The notes below the pieces were generated by a model that did no database searches, was not told where the DNA came from, and was given only the letters and a program-made list of their open reading frames with translations. Below are positions 1 to 6,982 of a DNA stretch of 7,379 nucleotides, in pieces. The stretch is from contig CAYMGT010000039.1 in NCBI GenBank assembly GCA_964390115.1, forward strand, positions 1-7,379, in the 5' to 3' direction. The DNA is from JAIPJA01 sp964390115. Its GTDB lineage: Bacteria; Patescibacteriota; Patescibacteriia; Patescibacteriales; UBA12465. Both the position numbers and the translations under genes were made by a program. Each line of letters opens with the position of its first letter. Position 1 is the stretch's first letter.

Positions 1-1314
1 TTGATTTCCACTATAGCCATTTATTTCACATATTTGATTATCATTTATTTCACAAAGCTCAGGAGGATTACTAAGCGTGCCATCGTTACAAGATAAATTC
101 GAACCACAAGTACCGTAGCCAGAACAGTCATTCTTACAAAATTGTTCTCCACCCTCATATCCATTAGGGTCATTACAAGCTTGAGATGGACCATTTTTAT
201 CACAAGCTTCATTACCATTTACAATCCCATCTCCACACTCGAGGTCACTCTGACAAGATCCCCAGTCAGAACAATCAGCCAAGCATTCTCTTTCACCTAA
301 ATAATTACCCACACTGATATAGCAACTTATATTATTACCATCGCATTCCTCTTGACCCTCAAGTATATTATTTCCACAAGCTTGACCACCTATATCACAA
401 GATGAATACTGACAATTAACACAAGAAGAAAATCCACCATATAAACCCACTGTACATCCTTGACCAAATCCATCACATTCCTCTAAAGGGTCTGTGTATT
501 CATCTCCACAAACAGGTATTTTAACGCAAGCATCTGAAAGTAAACAATCTACACAACCTTTTTCTCCGGGATACCCACCCACAACACATGGTAAGCTAGT
601 CCCATCGCACTCTTCCCAGCCTTCCAACTGACCATTACCACAAAATTGACTTCCAATATCACAAGCCCCTGTATACTGACAAGTAAGTGGATTACACTGA
701 GTTTCACCCAAATAACCATTAAAATTACAATTTACCACACCTGAACCTTCGCAGACCTCAGGACCATTAACAATTCCATCCCCGCAAGTACCTATTGCTT
801 GGCAATTTACTTCCCAACCCAAACAATCATTCACGCATGGTCTTTGTCCAACATAGCCATTTATTTCACACAACTTATAATTCCCATCACAAATTTCTCC
901 CTCGTCTAATAACCCATTACCACAACCCAGGGCATTAGGATCTAAATTGATATATATTTCAGGAGATTTTTCACTTTCATTACCATAGGAATCTACTGCT
1001 GAAAGGACAAAATAATGATCGAAAGTGCTAAATTTACTAATATCTAAAATCAAACTAGACACATTAGAATTGGTTTGTATAGATTCTCCATAGATAAGAG
1101 AACGAACTCCATGATAGAGCTTATAGTAGGTAGTATCATCATCATTTTTTTGCCACTGAAAAGTAAGTGACGTTCTATCAGAAGCTAAAGCAACTTTTAA
1201 ATAAGAACTATCGTTACTGACTAGTTGTGAAAAATTACTAGAAAAATAGTAAGCTACAGAAACTAAAGCAAAAAAAGATATAATCAGTAGTCCTAAAAAT
1301 AAATTCTTTTTCAT
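1..1314 (-). CDS. Exported cysteine-rich repeat protein with FnIII-like domain (partial, C-terminus outside window)
   Basis: This frame runs from an ATG at 1314 to the left edge with no stop, giving 438 visible residues; the C-terminus is missing. The N-terminus (MKKN, then a hydrophobic stretch at about 5-24) looks like a signal peptide or membrane anchor. Residues about 38-125 resemble a fibronectin type III domain (SLTFQW near 49, a Tyr-rich strand, then YFVLSAVDSYGNES near 101-114). From residue 131 on there are seven tandem modules starting at Cys131, 177, 225, 269, 313, 360 and 409, spaced 44-49 residues. Each complete module has six cysteines in the order CG(N/D)G...E.C(D/E)...C...GY.G...C..(x)C...C; the seventh is cut by the edge. 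No cysteine occurs before residue 131. The pattern matches the Myxococcus cysteine-rich repeat / DUF4215 type, which is known from extracellular proteins. Six cysteines per module suggest three disulfides formed outside the cytoplasm. The role is unknown; adhesion or surface display is only an inference. The gene starts 24 bases after the deacylase stop and is probably co-transcribed with it. No Shine-Dalgarno motif is visible. Confidence 0.88.
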   Translation of the reverse strand, partial: MKKNLFLGLLIISFFALVSVAYYFSSNFSQLVSNDSSYLKVALASDRTSLTFQWQKNDDDTTYYKLYHGVRSLIYGESIQTNSNVSSLILDISKFSTFDHYFVLSAVDSYGNESEKSPEIYINLDPNALGCGNGLLDEGEICDGNYKLCEINGYVGQRPCVNDCLGWEVNCQAIGTCGDGIVNGPEVCEGSGVVNCNFNGYLGETQCNPLTCQYTGACDIGSQFCGNGQLEGWEECDGTSLPCVVGGYPGEKGCVDCLLSDACVKIPVCGDEYTDPLEECDGFGQGCTVGLYGGFSSCVNCQYSSCDIGGQACGNNILEGQEECDGNNISCYISVGNYLGERECLADCSDWGSCQSDLECGDGIVNGNEACDKNGPSQACNDPNGYEGGEQFCKNDCSGYGTCGSNLSCNDGTLSNPPELCEINDNQICEINGYSGNQ

Positions 1315-1338
1315 AAAAGTTGCTTAAAAATATTTAAA

Positions 1339-1953
1339 TTATTTTTTATTTTTTTTAACTTTTTTTATTGCCTTAGTATTTGTCTTTTTTTTAACCGTTT
1401 TTTTAACTTTTTTTTGAGGTATTTTTTCTATTTTTATTTTTTTCTTAATACCAAAATTATCTAAAACAGCATTTTCTAATTTAACAAAATCTTCAACAGC
1501 CATTTCTACGCTATGATTCAAGCTACCAGATGAAAAAATTGCCTTATTAATTTTAGCTAATTTTTTATCTATAATAACTGGTAATTTATATAAATTACCA
1601 AAAGCACTTAGAGCCCCAGCTTTAATCTTTAAGGCGCTATCAACTATCTTCTCGCCAGGAATTTTTATAGTCTTAATTTCCTTATTTCCACTTTTACTCA
1701 AAACTTTTTTAAGCTTCTCAGTATCTAAATTATAGTCAGCTGGTAATAATATTAAATAATAGTTTTTATCCGCCTTAACTATTAAACTTTTAGCTATTTC
1801 AGAAAATTTCTTATTTAAAGTATTAGCTGCATCAATAGCGGTATAGACAGTTTTATGTTCTAAAATTTTATGAGAAATACCTGCCTTATCTAAATATGAT
1901 TTTACCTTAGACGGTATCTTATCTTTTTTATTAGTCTTTTTTTTCTTAACCAT
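1339..1953 (-). CDS. YbaK/ProX-like aminoacyl-tRNA deacylase with lysine-rich tails
   Basis: The 204-residue protein carries a YbaK/EbsC/ProX (INS-type) editing domain at about residues 18-168. Proteins of this family hydrolyse wrongly charged aminoacyl-tRNAs in trans, typically Ala- or Cys-tRNA(Pro), in the cytoplasm. Visible signatures are IAKSLIVKAD at 53-62, where Lys55 aligns with the conserved functional lysine of YbaK; KAGALSAFGN with LPVIID at 111-129, matching the family's G..S.FG...PV.ID block; and SSGSLNHSVEM at 141-151, matching the GS-H-rich end motif. The core is about 150 residues, the normal family size. The oddity is the tails: residues 1-16 and especially 171-204 are mostly lysine and look unstructured. 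They could bind tRNA non-specifically or simply reflect A-rich drift. The substrate cannot be told from sequence. ATG 1953 is the only sensible start; an extended -10 promoter lies about 30 bases upstream and no Shine-Dalgarno is seen. The cysteine-rich exported protein follows after 24 bases. Confidence 0.85.
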   Translation of the reverse strand: MVKKKKTNKKDKIPSKVKSYLDKAGISHKILEHKTVYTAIDAANTLNKKFSEIAKSLIVKADKNYYLILLPADYNLDTEKLKKVLSKSGNKEIKTIKIPGEKIVDSALKIKAGALSAFGNLYKLPVIIDKKLAKINKAIFSSGSLNHSVEMAVEDFVKLENAVLDNFGIKKKIKIEKIPQKKVKKTVKKKTNTKAIKKVKKNKK

Positions 1954-1982
1954 AAGTATATTTTTAATTATATCTTACTATA

Positions 1983-1991
1983 ATTATATCA
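1983..1991 (-). promoter_or_regulatory. Extended -10 promoter for the deacylase gene
   Basis: On the minus strand this reads TGATATAAT, a perfect extended -10 (TG-N-TATAAT). No good -35 is present 17 bases upstream, which extended -10 promoters can do without. Transcription would start near 1976, leaving a leader of about 20 bases before the ATG at 1953. A second TATAAT at 1972-1967 is so close to the start codon that it would give a nearly leaderless message. The element lies downstream of the aspS terminator, so it would begin a new transcription unit. Confidence 0.5.
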
Positions 1992-2069
1992 TAATAACTT
2001 AGTTTTAAAAAGAAAATTGATGCAAAAAACGTGCCCACTTATTCTACAAGATTGGATAAAATTCTCAAT

Positions 2070-2098
2070 AAAAGCGACCGTAAAAGATCGCTTTTTTT
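2070..2098. terminator. Bidirectional intrinsic terminator-like hairpin after aspS
   Basis: An inverted repeat pairs AAAAGCGA (2070-2077) with TCGCTTTT (2087-2094), with one more C-G pair past a single mismatch and a six-base loop (2080-2085). It lies about 45 bases past the aspS stop and upstream of the deacylase promoter, the expected place for an intrinsic terminator. On the minus strand the stem is followed by TTTTATT; on the plus strand the T run is seven long, so the plus direction looks stronger. Confidence 0.6.
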
Positions 2099-2109
2099 AT
2101 ATCCAATAA

Positions 2110-2133
2110 TATATAAATTGTTTAATTTATATA
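2110..2133. repeat. AT-only inverted repeat just after the aspS stop
   Basis: Ten bases at 2110-2119 are perfectly complementary to 2124-2133 around the loop GTTT. The stem contains only A and T. It begins 7 bases beyond the aspS stop codon and precedes the GC-cored terminator hairpin, so the aspS message would end in two successive hairpins. It could protect the 3' end, or be a chance palindrome in AT-rich DNA. Confidence 0.45.
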
Positions 2134-2140
2134 ATATAGT

Positions 2141-3937
2141 CTAAACTTTATCTTTTTTAAAATTTAAATGTAATTCATCTAATTCTCTTTCACTAGGCTT
2201 AGAAGGACTTTGCATCATTAAATCTTGCCCTTGACCATTTTTAGGAAAAGCATAAATATCTCTAATAGAATTTAGATCCTGTAAAACCATTAAAAGCCTA
2301 TCTACTCCTGGGGCATTGCCACCATGAGGTGGAGCGCCATAAGAAAAAGCTTTTATCATAGCACCAAACTTTTCATATACCTGCTCCTTACTATAACCAG
2401 CAATTTCAAAAGCCTTATACATTAACTCGGGCCTATGGTTTCTAATACCTCCTGATGAAATTTCAAAACCATTTAAAACTAAATCGAATTGATAAGCTAA
2501 AATATCTAAAGGATTCTTACTTTCTAAAGAAGCTAATCCCCCTTGAGGCATAGAAAAGGGATTGTGACTGAAATCAATTCTACCAGTTTCTATTTCACTA
2601 TAATCATACATAGGAAAATCTACTATCCAGGCAAAAGCAGCTAAATTATTATCAGTTAAAGATAACATTTTAGCAATTTCTGATCTTACCACTCCTAAAG
2701 ATTCGCAAGCTACTTTCCACATATCAGAACTAAAAAATATTATATCTCCACTTTTAGCATCTAAATAATCAACAATTTCTCTAATTTTTTTCGGACCTAA
2801 AAACTTAGCTATCGGTGAACTTGAACTAAGATCTTCAGAGATAATTAAATAGGCTAAACCTTTAGCGCCTTTTTTCTTAACTTCTTCTGTTAACTTATCT
2901 ATAATTTTTCTACTAAATTGACTAGAATCAGAAACACATAAAGCTTTAACTACACCTTTTTTAGCTAAATTATCATCAAATACCTTAAAACCTGAATTAT
3001 GACAAAGCTCACTTACATCAGATATCTCTAAAGAATACCTTAGGTCAGGCTTATCACTGCCATATTTATTTAAAGCTTCTTTCCAAGCTATACGTTTAAA
3101 ACTACTATCTGAGTTTAAAGCCATTAATTTCTTATTAGAAAATTTTTCTGTAAGCTCTTTCATTAAAGGCTCCATGACTTTAAATATATCATCAATTTCT
3201 ACAAAGCTCATTTCCATATCTAATTGATAGAACTCTCCATAAGCTCGATCTTGACGAGGATCCTCGTCTCGAAAACAAGGAGCTATCTGAAAATATTTAT
3301 CAACTCCTCCCACCATTAACAGTTGTTTAAACTGCTGAGGAGCTTGAGGTAGAGCATAGCATTTACCTGGATGAAGACGAGATGGCACTAAAAAATCTCT
3401 AGCTCCTTCAGGGGATGAGTTAGCTAAAATAGGTGTTTGAATTTCTAAAAAACCGGCTTTAGTAAAGTAATCTCTAAAATGTTTAAAAAATTTTGCTTTA
3501 GTTTTTAAAAGATTTTGTAATTTATCCCTACGTAAGTCTAAAAATCTATATTTTAACCTCAATGATTCATTAGCTTCTCCCGCTTTTATTTCACTAATTT
3601 CAAAAGGTAAAACTTCACAGGAATTTAAAATTTCTAAACCCTTAGCTTCAATTTCAATTTCTCCAGACTCCATATCTTTATTTACCATATTCTCTGGCCG
3701 TAAACAAACCATACCTTTAATCTGCACCACCCACTCGTGTTTTAATTTTTCCGCTTCTGAAAAAGCCTCTAAACAACTATCTTTATCTAATTTAACTTGA
3801 ACTAAGCCATAGTGATCTCGTAAATTTAAAAAAATTAAAGACCCATGCTTTCTAAAATACTGTACCCAAGCACTTAAAACTACTTCTTCTCCAGCTAAAT
3901 CTTTATTCAATTGACCTAAATGATGAGTTCTTAACAT
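2141..3937 (-). CDS. aspS: Aspartyl-tRNA synthetase, bacterial type, probably non-discriminating
   Basis: AspRS is a class II synthetase that charges tRNA(Asp) with aspartate in the cytoplasm. The 598 residues match the usual bacterial length (about 590). An N-terminal anticodon-binding OB domain covers about 1-108 (WVQYFRKHGSLIF at 24-36). Class II motif 1 is at 163-171 (FLEIQTPIL), the aspartate-site flipping loop at 174-187 (SSPEGARD), motif 2 at 221-245 (CFRDEDPRQDR, then GEFYQLDMEMSF) and motif 3 at 534-550 (GAPPHGG through PGVDRLLM, with the ATP-binding Arg547). The bacterial GAD insertion domain fills about 300-400, and SHNPFSMP lies at 457-464. His31 is the residue type reported for non-discriminating AspRS, which also makes Asp-tRNA(Asn) for amidation by GatCAB; discriminating enzymes such as that of E. 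coli have Leu there. Residue 83 is Asn, not the Gly of the Pseudomonas non-discriminating enzyme, so specificity is an inference. The gene starts 67 bases after recO and ends with TAG, the only non-TAA stop here. No Shine-Dalgarno is visible. Confidence 0.97.
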   Translation of the reverse strand: MLRTHHLGQLNKDLAGEEVVLSAWVQYFRKHGSLIFLNLRDHYGLVQVKLDKDSCLEAFSEAEKLKHEWVVQIKGMVCLRPENMVNKDMESGEIEIEAKGLEILNSCEVLPFEISEIKAGEANESLRLKYRFLDLRRDKLQNLLKTKAKFFKHFRDYFTKAGFLEIQTPILANSSPEGARDFLVPSRLHPGKCYALPQAPQQFKQLLMVGGVDKYFQIAPCFRDEDPRQDRAYGEFYQLDMEMSFVEIDDIFKVMEPLMKELTEKFSNKKLMALNSDSSFKRIAWKEALNKYGSDKPDLRYSLEISDVSELCHNSGFKVFDDNLAKKGVVKALCVSDSSQFSRKIIDKLTEEVKKKGAKGLAYLIISEDLSSSSPIAKFLGPKKIREIVDYLDAKSGDIIFFSSDMWKVACESLGVVRSEIAKMLSLTDNNLAAFAWIVDFPMYDYSEIETGRIDFSHNPFSMPQGGLASLESKNPLDILAYQFDLVLNGFEISSGGIRNHRPELMYKAFEIAGYSKEQVYEKFGAMIKAFSYGAPPHGGNAPGVDRLLMVLQDLNSIRDIYAFPKNGQGQDLMMQSPSKPSERELDELHLNFKKDKV

Positions 3938-3951
3938 ATTTGTTTATAGTA

Positions 3952-3993
3952 ATTATATAATTAAATACTAACTTTTTTTATACTTTTTAGCAA
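3952..3993 (-). promoter_or_regulatory. Weak candidate promoter(s) upstream of aspS
   Basis: In the 67-base gap between recO and aspS the minus strand reads TTGCTA (3993-3988), 17 bases, then TAGTAT (3970-3965), each box 4 of 6 to consensus. A perfect TATAAT at 3957-3952 lies nearer the gene but has no convincing -35 and would give a leader under ten bases. In DNA this AT-rich such matches arise by chance, so aspS may equally be read through from the upstream operon; no terminator separates them. Confidence 0.28.
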
Positions 3994-4004
3994 GTTAAAA
4001 TAAC

Positions 4005-4766
4005 TTAATTTAAGAGCGTTGAATCTTTAGCTAAACTATCTCTAAATTGAAAAATCATATATTCTTGCCATAAAATAACTAAAGACAACGCATCTTTTTC
4101 TAAAACTAAAAGCCTCTTTATTTTACTAAAATCTTCAACTTTCAAAAAATTCATTAATTTTAAACAATTTAAAGAAAGTGCAGTCTCTTTACTACCTCTT
4201 TCTTTGCTACAGCTAAATCTTCCTTGAGTTTTGTTAAAATAAAAGGGTTCTTGGCACTTGGATAAATGCCTATGACAATTTGAACAAATTTTAATCTCAG
4301 GAAATAGTCCTAAATAAAAGACAAATTTAAATTTAAAAGCCAGATTATAGAGTTCAAAATTTATAGGGCTAAGTGTTAATTTATCATTATTTAAAAAATT
4401 TAACCAATCTCTTAAAAGTAAATATAAATTATTTTCAATGTAATTGCTTCTAATTAACTGCCCATAAAACCCAAGTGACATGCCTGCTAACTGTAGTAAT
4501 TTTAAGTTATTTCTAATATTTAAATGAGCTTCTATATTTTTAGCGCTTACAATATACTGACCACTTTTTCCATTAATTAACATTAAAGTAGTTAAAGATA
4601 GTGGTTGTACGTGTCCTAATAGCTTAGAATGGCTTTTTAAAGCTCCCCGCATAGACAAAGATAACCTCCCTTCTTCTTGACTATAGACCAGCACTCTTAA
4701 ATCATTATCCTTAATTGCTTCAACTCTTAAAACTATTGCACTAATAATTTGTGAATTTTTATCCAT
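4005..4766 (-). CDS. recO: DNA repair and recombination mediator RecO
   Basis: RecO works with RecR (and RecF) to load RecA onto SSB-coated single-stranded DNA in gap repair. The 253-residue protein has the family layout: an N-terminal OB fold at about 6-80 (IVLRVEAIKDNDLRVLVYS, then GRLSLSMRGALKSHSKLLGHVQPL), a helical middle, a zinc-finger-like insertion at about 161-186 and C-terminal helices. The length is normal for the family. The metal site looks degenerate: CSNC at 161-164 is intact, but the usual second CxxC is reduced to a lone Cys186 (FSCS), with Cys171, His165 and His167 as possible substitute ligands. The ATG at 4766 lies inside the end of ruvX, an 8-base overlap that implies translational coupling. 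The gene is the last of the compact block before aspS. Sequence identity in this family is low, but the N-terminal block is convincing. Confidence 0.87.
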   Translation of the reverse strand: MDKNSQIISAIVLRVEAIKDNDLRVLVYSQEEGRLSLSMRGALKSHSKLLGHVQPLSLTTLMLINGKSGQYIVSAKNIEAHLNIRNNLKLLQLAGMSLGFYGQLIRSNYIENNLYLLLRDWLNFLNNDKLTLSPINFELYNLAFKFKFVFYLGLFPEIKICSNCHRHLSKCQEPFYFNKTQGRFSCSKERGSKETALSLNCLKLMNFLKVEDFSKIKRLLVLEKDALSLVILWQEYMIFQFRDSLAKDSTLLN

Positions 4767-5142
4767 TTTTTTCTAAATAAGACTGTAAAATAACCATTGC
4801 TGCCACAGAATCTCTTTTACTTTTATCAATTTTACCTAGTAAAACATCGGCTTGTTTAGAACTAAGACGCTCATCAAAAAGCTTTATAGGTAAAGAAATT
4901 TTTTCCTTTAGTGCGTTTAGAAAATTATTAAATTCTGATTTATTATTACTTTCTCCTGATAAACTTAAAGGATTACCAATTATTAGTAAATCTATTTGTT
5001 CCACAGAAGCAATCTTTTTTAATTCCTTTAAACTACTTATAGCCATTAATGGTAAAACTAAATTAGCCTCTAAAATTGCTATAGCTAAACCAATTCTCTG
5101 ACTACCCCAGTCTACTGCTAAAATTCTTTCAACTTTACTCAT
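4759..5142 (-). CDS. ruvX: RuvX/YqgF-type RNase H-fold nuclease
   Basis: This family (YqgF, RuvX) is described as a putative Holliday junction resolvase and is implicated in 16S rRNA 5' processing; it is an RNase H-fold nuclease of the cytoplasm. The 127 residues are of normal size. Family motifs are present in order: ILAVDWGSQRIGLAI at 7-21 with catalytic Asp11; LLIIGNPLSLSGE at 52-64, matching the family's VGLPL..(D/S)G; FDERLSS at 89-95 with acidic Asp90 and Glu91; and KRDSVAAMVILQSYLE at 109-124 with Asp111. All expected acidic catalytic positions are therefore kept. The start lies one base after the map stop and the end overlaps recO by 8 bases, so the three genes are surely co-transcribed. 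A weak AGAG lies about 10 bases before the ATG. Confidence 0.92.
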   Translation of the reverse strand: MSKVERILAVDWGSQRIGLAIAILEANLVLPLMAISSLKELKKIASVEQIDLLIIGNPLSLSGESNNKSEFNNFLNALKEKISLPIKLFDERLSSKQADVLLGKIDKSKRDSVAAMVILQSYLEKNG

Positions 5143-5143
5143 A

Positions 5144-5977
5144 TTACACTCTAGTTAATATTCTTGGACCATTTTTAGTTATAGTTAAGGTATTTTCAAA
5201 ATGAGCACTTAATTTTTTATCTGCGGTTATAATACTAAAGTCATTATTACCTTCCTTTATTTTCCAAGTCCCCTCTGTTATCATCGGCTCAATAGCAATA
5301 ACCATACCTTCTTTCAATTCTTTATTTAAATAACTATTTTCTCCAATAGAGTAATGATATACATCTGGTTGTTCATGAGCTCTATAACCCACACCATGAC
5401 CAACCATATCTCTAACTACACCATAGCCAGCCTTAAGAGCAATAGTCTCAATTGCTTTACCAATATCATTTAAAGTGTTACCCGCCCTAGCCTGAGAAAT
5501 ACCTGCCTCTAAGCATTTATTAGTAACTTTCATTAATTTATGAGCTTTTGAACTAACTTTACCTACCGCTACTGTTCTAGCCATATCAGTATAGAAACCC
5601 CCTCCTTCACTATATTTATTTATCGGCCAAGTCTTACCTTGCCAGGAAGATCCTTTTTTATAAGGCCACTCCATGCCTATATCTACACTTATTATATCTC
5701 CTGACTGTAGAATTTTTGCCGGAATAGCTGTACCGTGCACTACTTCTTCATTAATAGAGGTGCAAAGGGCTGTGGGGAAAAATAAATCACCACCCATAGG
5801 ATAATCTTTAAAAGCAGGGCGACCTCCAGCCTTAGCTATTTCCACTACGGCTAAATCCTCTAAATCTTCTGTACTTACGCCTGGCTTGATTTGCTGTAAA
5901 ACTTTGTTTAAAATTGTAGTTAAAATTATTCCTCCCTGGGAAATAATTTCAATTTCTTCTGCTTTTTTTATTAACAT
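5144..5977 (-). CDS. map: Type I methionine aminopeptidase with an insertion between metal ligands
   Basis: Methionine aminopeptidase removes the initiator methionine from nascent proteins using a two-metal centre. All catalytic residues are visible: His81 in HGTAIP, metal ligands Asp99 (SVDIG), Asp131 (YTDMART), His194 (GHGVG), Glu230 (IEPM) and Glu261 (FENT), plus His201. The 277 residues slightly exceed the E. coli enzyme (264), and nearly all the excess is in one place: 31 residues separate the two Asp ligands, where E. coli has 10. The extra segment (about 102-129) is rich in Trp, Gly, Lys and Tyr and leads into GGGFYTDMART. I recall similar GFYTDMA spacing in Parcubacteria-type enzymes, so this may be a lineage trait. 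The intact active site argues for activity. No N-terminal SH3-type extension is present. The gene follows the antiporter by 19 bases and precedes ruvX by one. Confidence 0.96.
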   Translation of the reverse strand: MLIKKAEEIEIISQGGIILTTILNKVLQQIKPGVSTEDLEDLAVVEIAKAGGRPAFKDYPMGGDLFFPTALCTSINEEVVHGTAIPAKILQSGDIISVDIGMEWPYKKGSSWQGKTWPINKYSEGGGFYTDMARTVAVGKVSSKAHKLMKVTNKCLEAGISQARAGNTLNDIGKAIETIALKAGYGVVRDMVGHGVGYRAHEQPDVYHYSIGENSYLNKELKEGMVIAIEPMITEGTWKIKEGNNDFSIITADKKLSAHFENTLTITKNGPRILTRV

Positions 5978-5996
5978 ATTTTTTTGATATATTTTT

Positions 5997-6980
5997 TTAA
6001 CCTCGCAAACTTATGTACAAAATATATAACCCGTACATGAATAAAAGAATAATGCCTTCACGTCTAGTTAAAATATTCTTTTTTCCTGCGTATATAAGTG
6101 GTAGTAATACAAGAGTGACTACTATAAGTAACAGAATGTCAAAATTTAACTTATCATTATAGTATATAGGATTTATAGTAGCACTAAGACCTAATATCCA
6201 CAAAAGATTAAAAATATTAGAACCTATAACATTGCCCACCGCCATATCAGCATCACCTCTTTTAGCAGCTACCACTGAAGTCACCAACTCAGGCAAAGAT
6301 GTTCCAATAGCTACCACTGTTAGACCAATTAATGCTTCACTAAGACTAAAAAACTCAGCTATTTCTATTGCTCCCGAAACAATCCAACGACCACCAACAA
6401 ACAAACCTACCATGCCTAAAACAATATATAAGGCAGATTGCCAGTTTTTATAACGTTTTATCTCAGACCCTTTTGAATTAATTCTTAAATTATTCAGACT
6501 ATAATCTCGGTCTTTTTTTAAACTAAAGGTATAATATAGGAAGATTATGAAAAATAATATCAAAATTAAACCATCCATACGAGCTAAACCGTTTATAAGA
6601 CCACCTTCTATTAAAAAATCATTAACTAAAATAAAAACAGCAATAATTGCCAGTAGAGAAAATGGAATTTCTCTATAAATAGTCTGCTTTTTTACCAAAA
6701 GTGGAGAAACTAAGGCCGTAGCTCCTAGAATAAGCAAAGTATTAGAAAAGTTAGAGCCAATAATATTACTTATAGCTAAATCTGAACTACCACTTAAAGA
6801 AGCTAAAACAGAAACTATTAATTCAGGCAATGATGTGCCAAACGCCACAATGGTTAAGCCAATCATTATAGAGGAGAATCCAAATTTTTTAGCAATAGAA
6901 GAAGAACCAATAACTAAAAAATTGGCTCCTTTTATAAGTAAAACAAAACCTAGTAAAAATAAAACTGTACTTAAAAACAT
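5997..6980 (-). CDS. CaCA-family cation antiporter (Na+/Ca2+ exchanger-like, YrbG type)
   Basis: The 327-residue integral membrane protein has the two inverted alpha-repeats that define the Ca2+:cation antiporter family. Repeat 1 shows GTSLPELIVS at 48-57 and SNIIGSNFSN at 71-80; repeat 2 shows GTSLPELVTS at 226-235 and GNVIGSNIFN at 249-258. The ion-coordinating glutamates are Glu53 and Glu231. About ten hydrophobic segments fall in two clusters of five, split by a charged loop at about 153-180 (KKDRDY through KRYKNW), the normal family plan. The length fits bacterial YrbG-like members. It likely exchanges Ca2+ for Na+ or H+ at the cytoplasmic membrane, but ion choice cannot be read from sequence. 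It starts two bases after the 97-residue gene and is 19 bases before map. A weak TAGGT lies about 10 bases before its ATG, the nearest thing to a Shine-Dalgarno in this operon. Confidence 0.94.
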   Translation of the reverse strand: MFLSTVLFLLGFVLLIKGANFLVIGSSSIAKKFGFSSIMIGLTIVAFGTSLPELIVSVLASLSGSSDLAISNIIGSNFSNTLLILGATALVSPLLVKKQTIYREIPFSLLAIIAVFILVNDFLIEGGLINGLARMDGLILILFFIIFLYYTFSLKKDRDYSLNNLRINSKGSEIKRYKNWQSALYIVLGMVGLFVGGRWIVSGAIEIAEFFSLSEALIGLTVVAIGTSLPELVTSVVAAKRGDADMAVGNVIGSNIFNLLWILGLSATINPIYYNDKLNFDILLLIVVTLVLLPLIYAGKKNILTRREGIILLFMYGLYILYISLRG

Positions 6981-6982
6981 AA

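Noticed and set aside
1..930. Cysteine-repeat region as a CRISPR-like or DNA tandem repeat array
   Set aside because: The periodicity is at protein level (44-49 residues) with strongly diverged DNA; no identical direct repeats or unique spacers are seen.
1954..2140. tRNA, riboswitch or T-box leader in the longest spacer
   Set aside because: No cloverleaf, T-box motif or long conserved leader can be seen; the spacer is accounted for by two hairpins and a promoter.
3992..4006. Six-pair inverted repeat AAGTTA/TAACTT at the recO stop as a terminator
   Set aside because: The stem has a single G-C pair per arm, only a three-base loop and no T run directly after it, so it cannot separate recO from aspS with confidence.
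6232..6453. Plus-strand open frame of 73 codons
   Set aside because: It lies wholly inside the antiporter gene on the other strand, whose protein shows clear family motifs; the product has no recognisable features.
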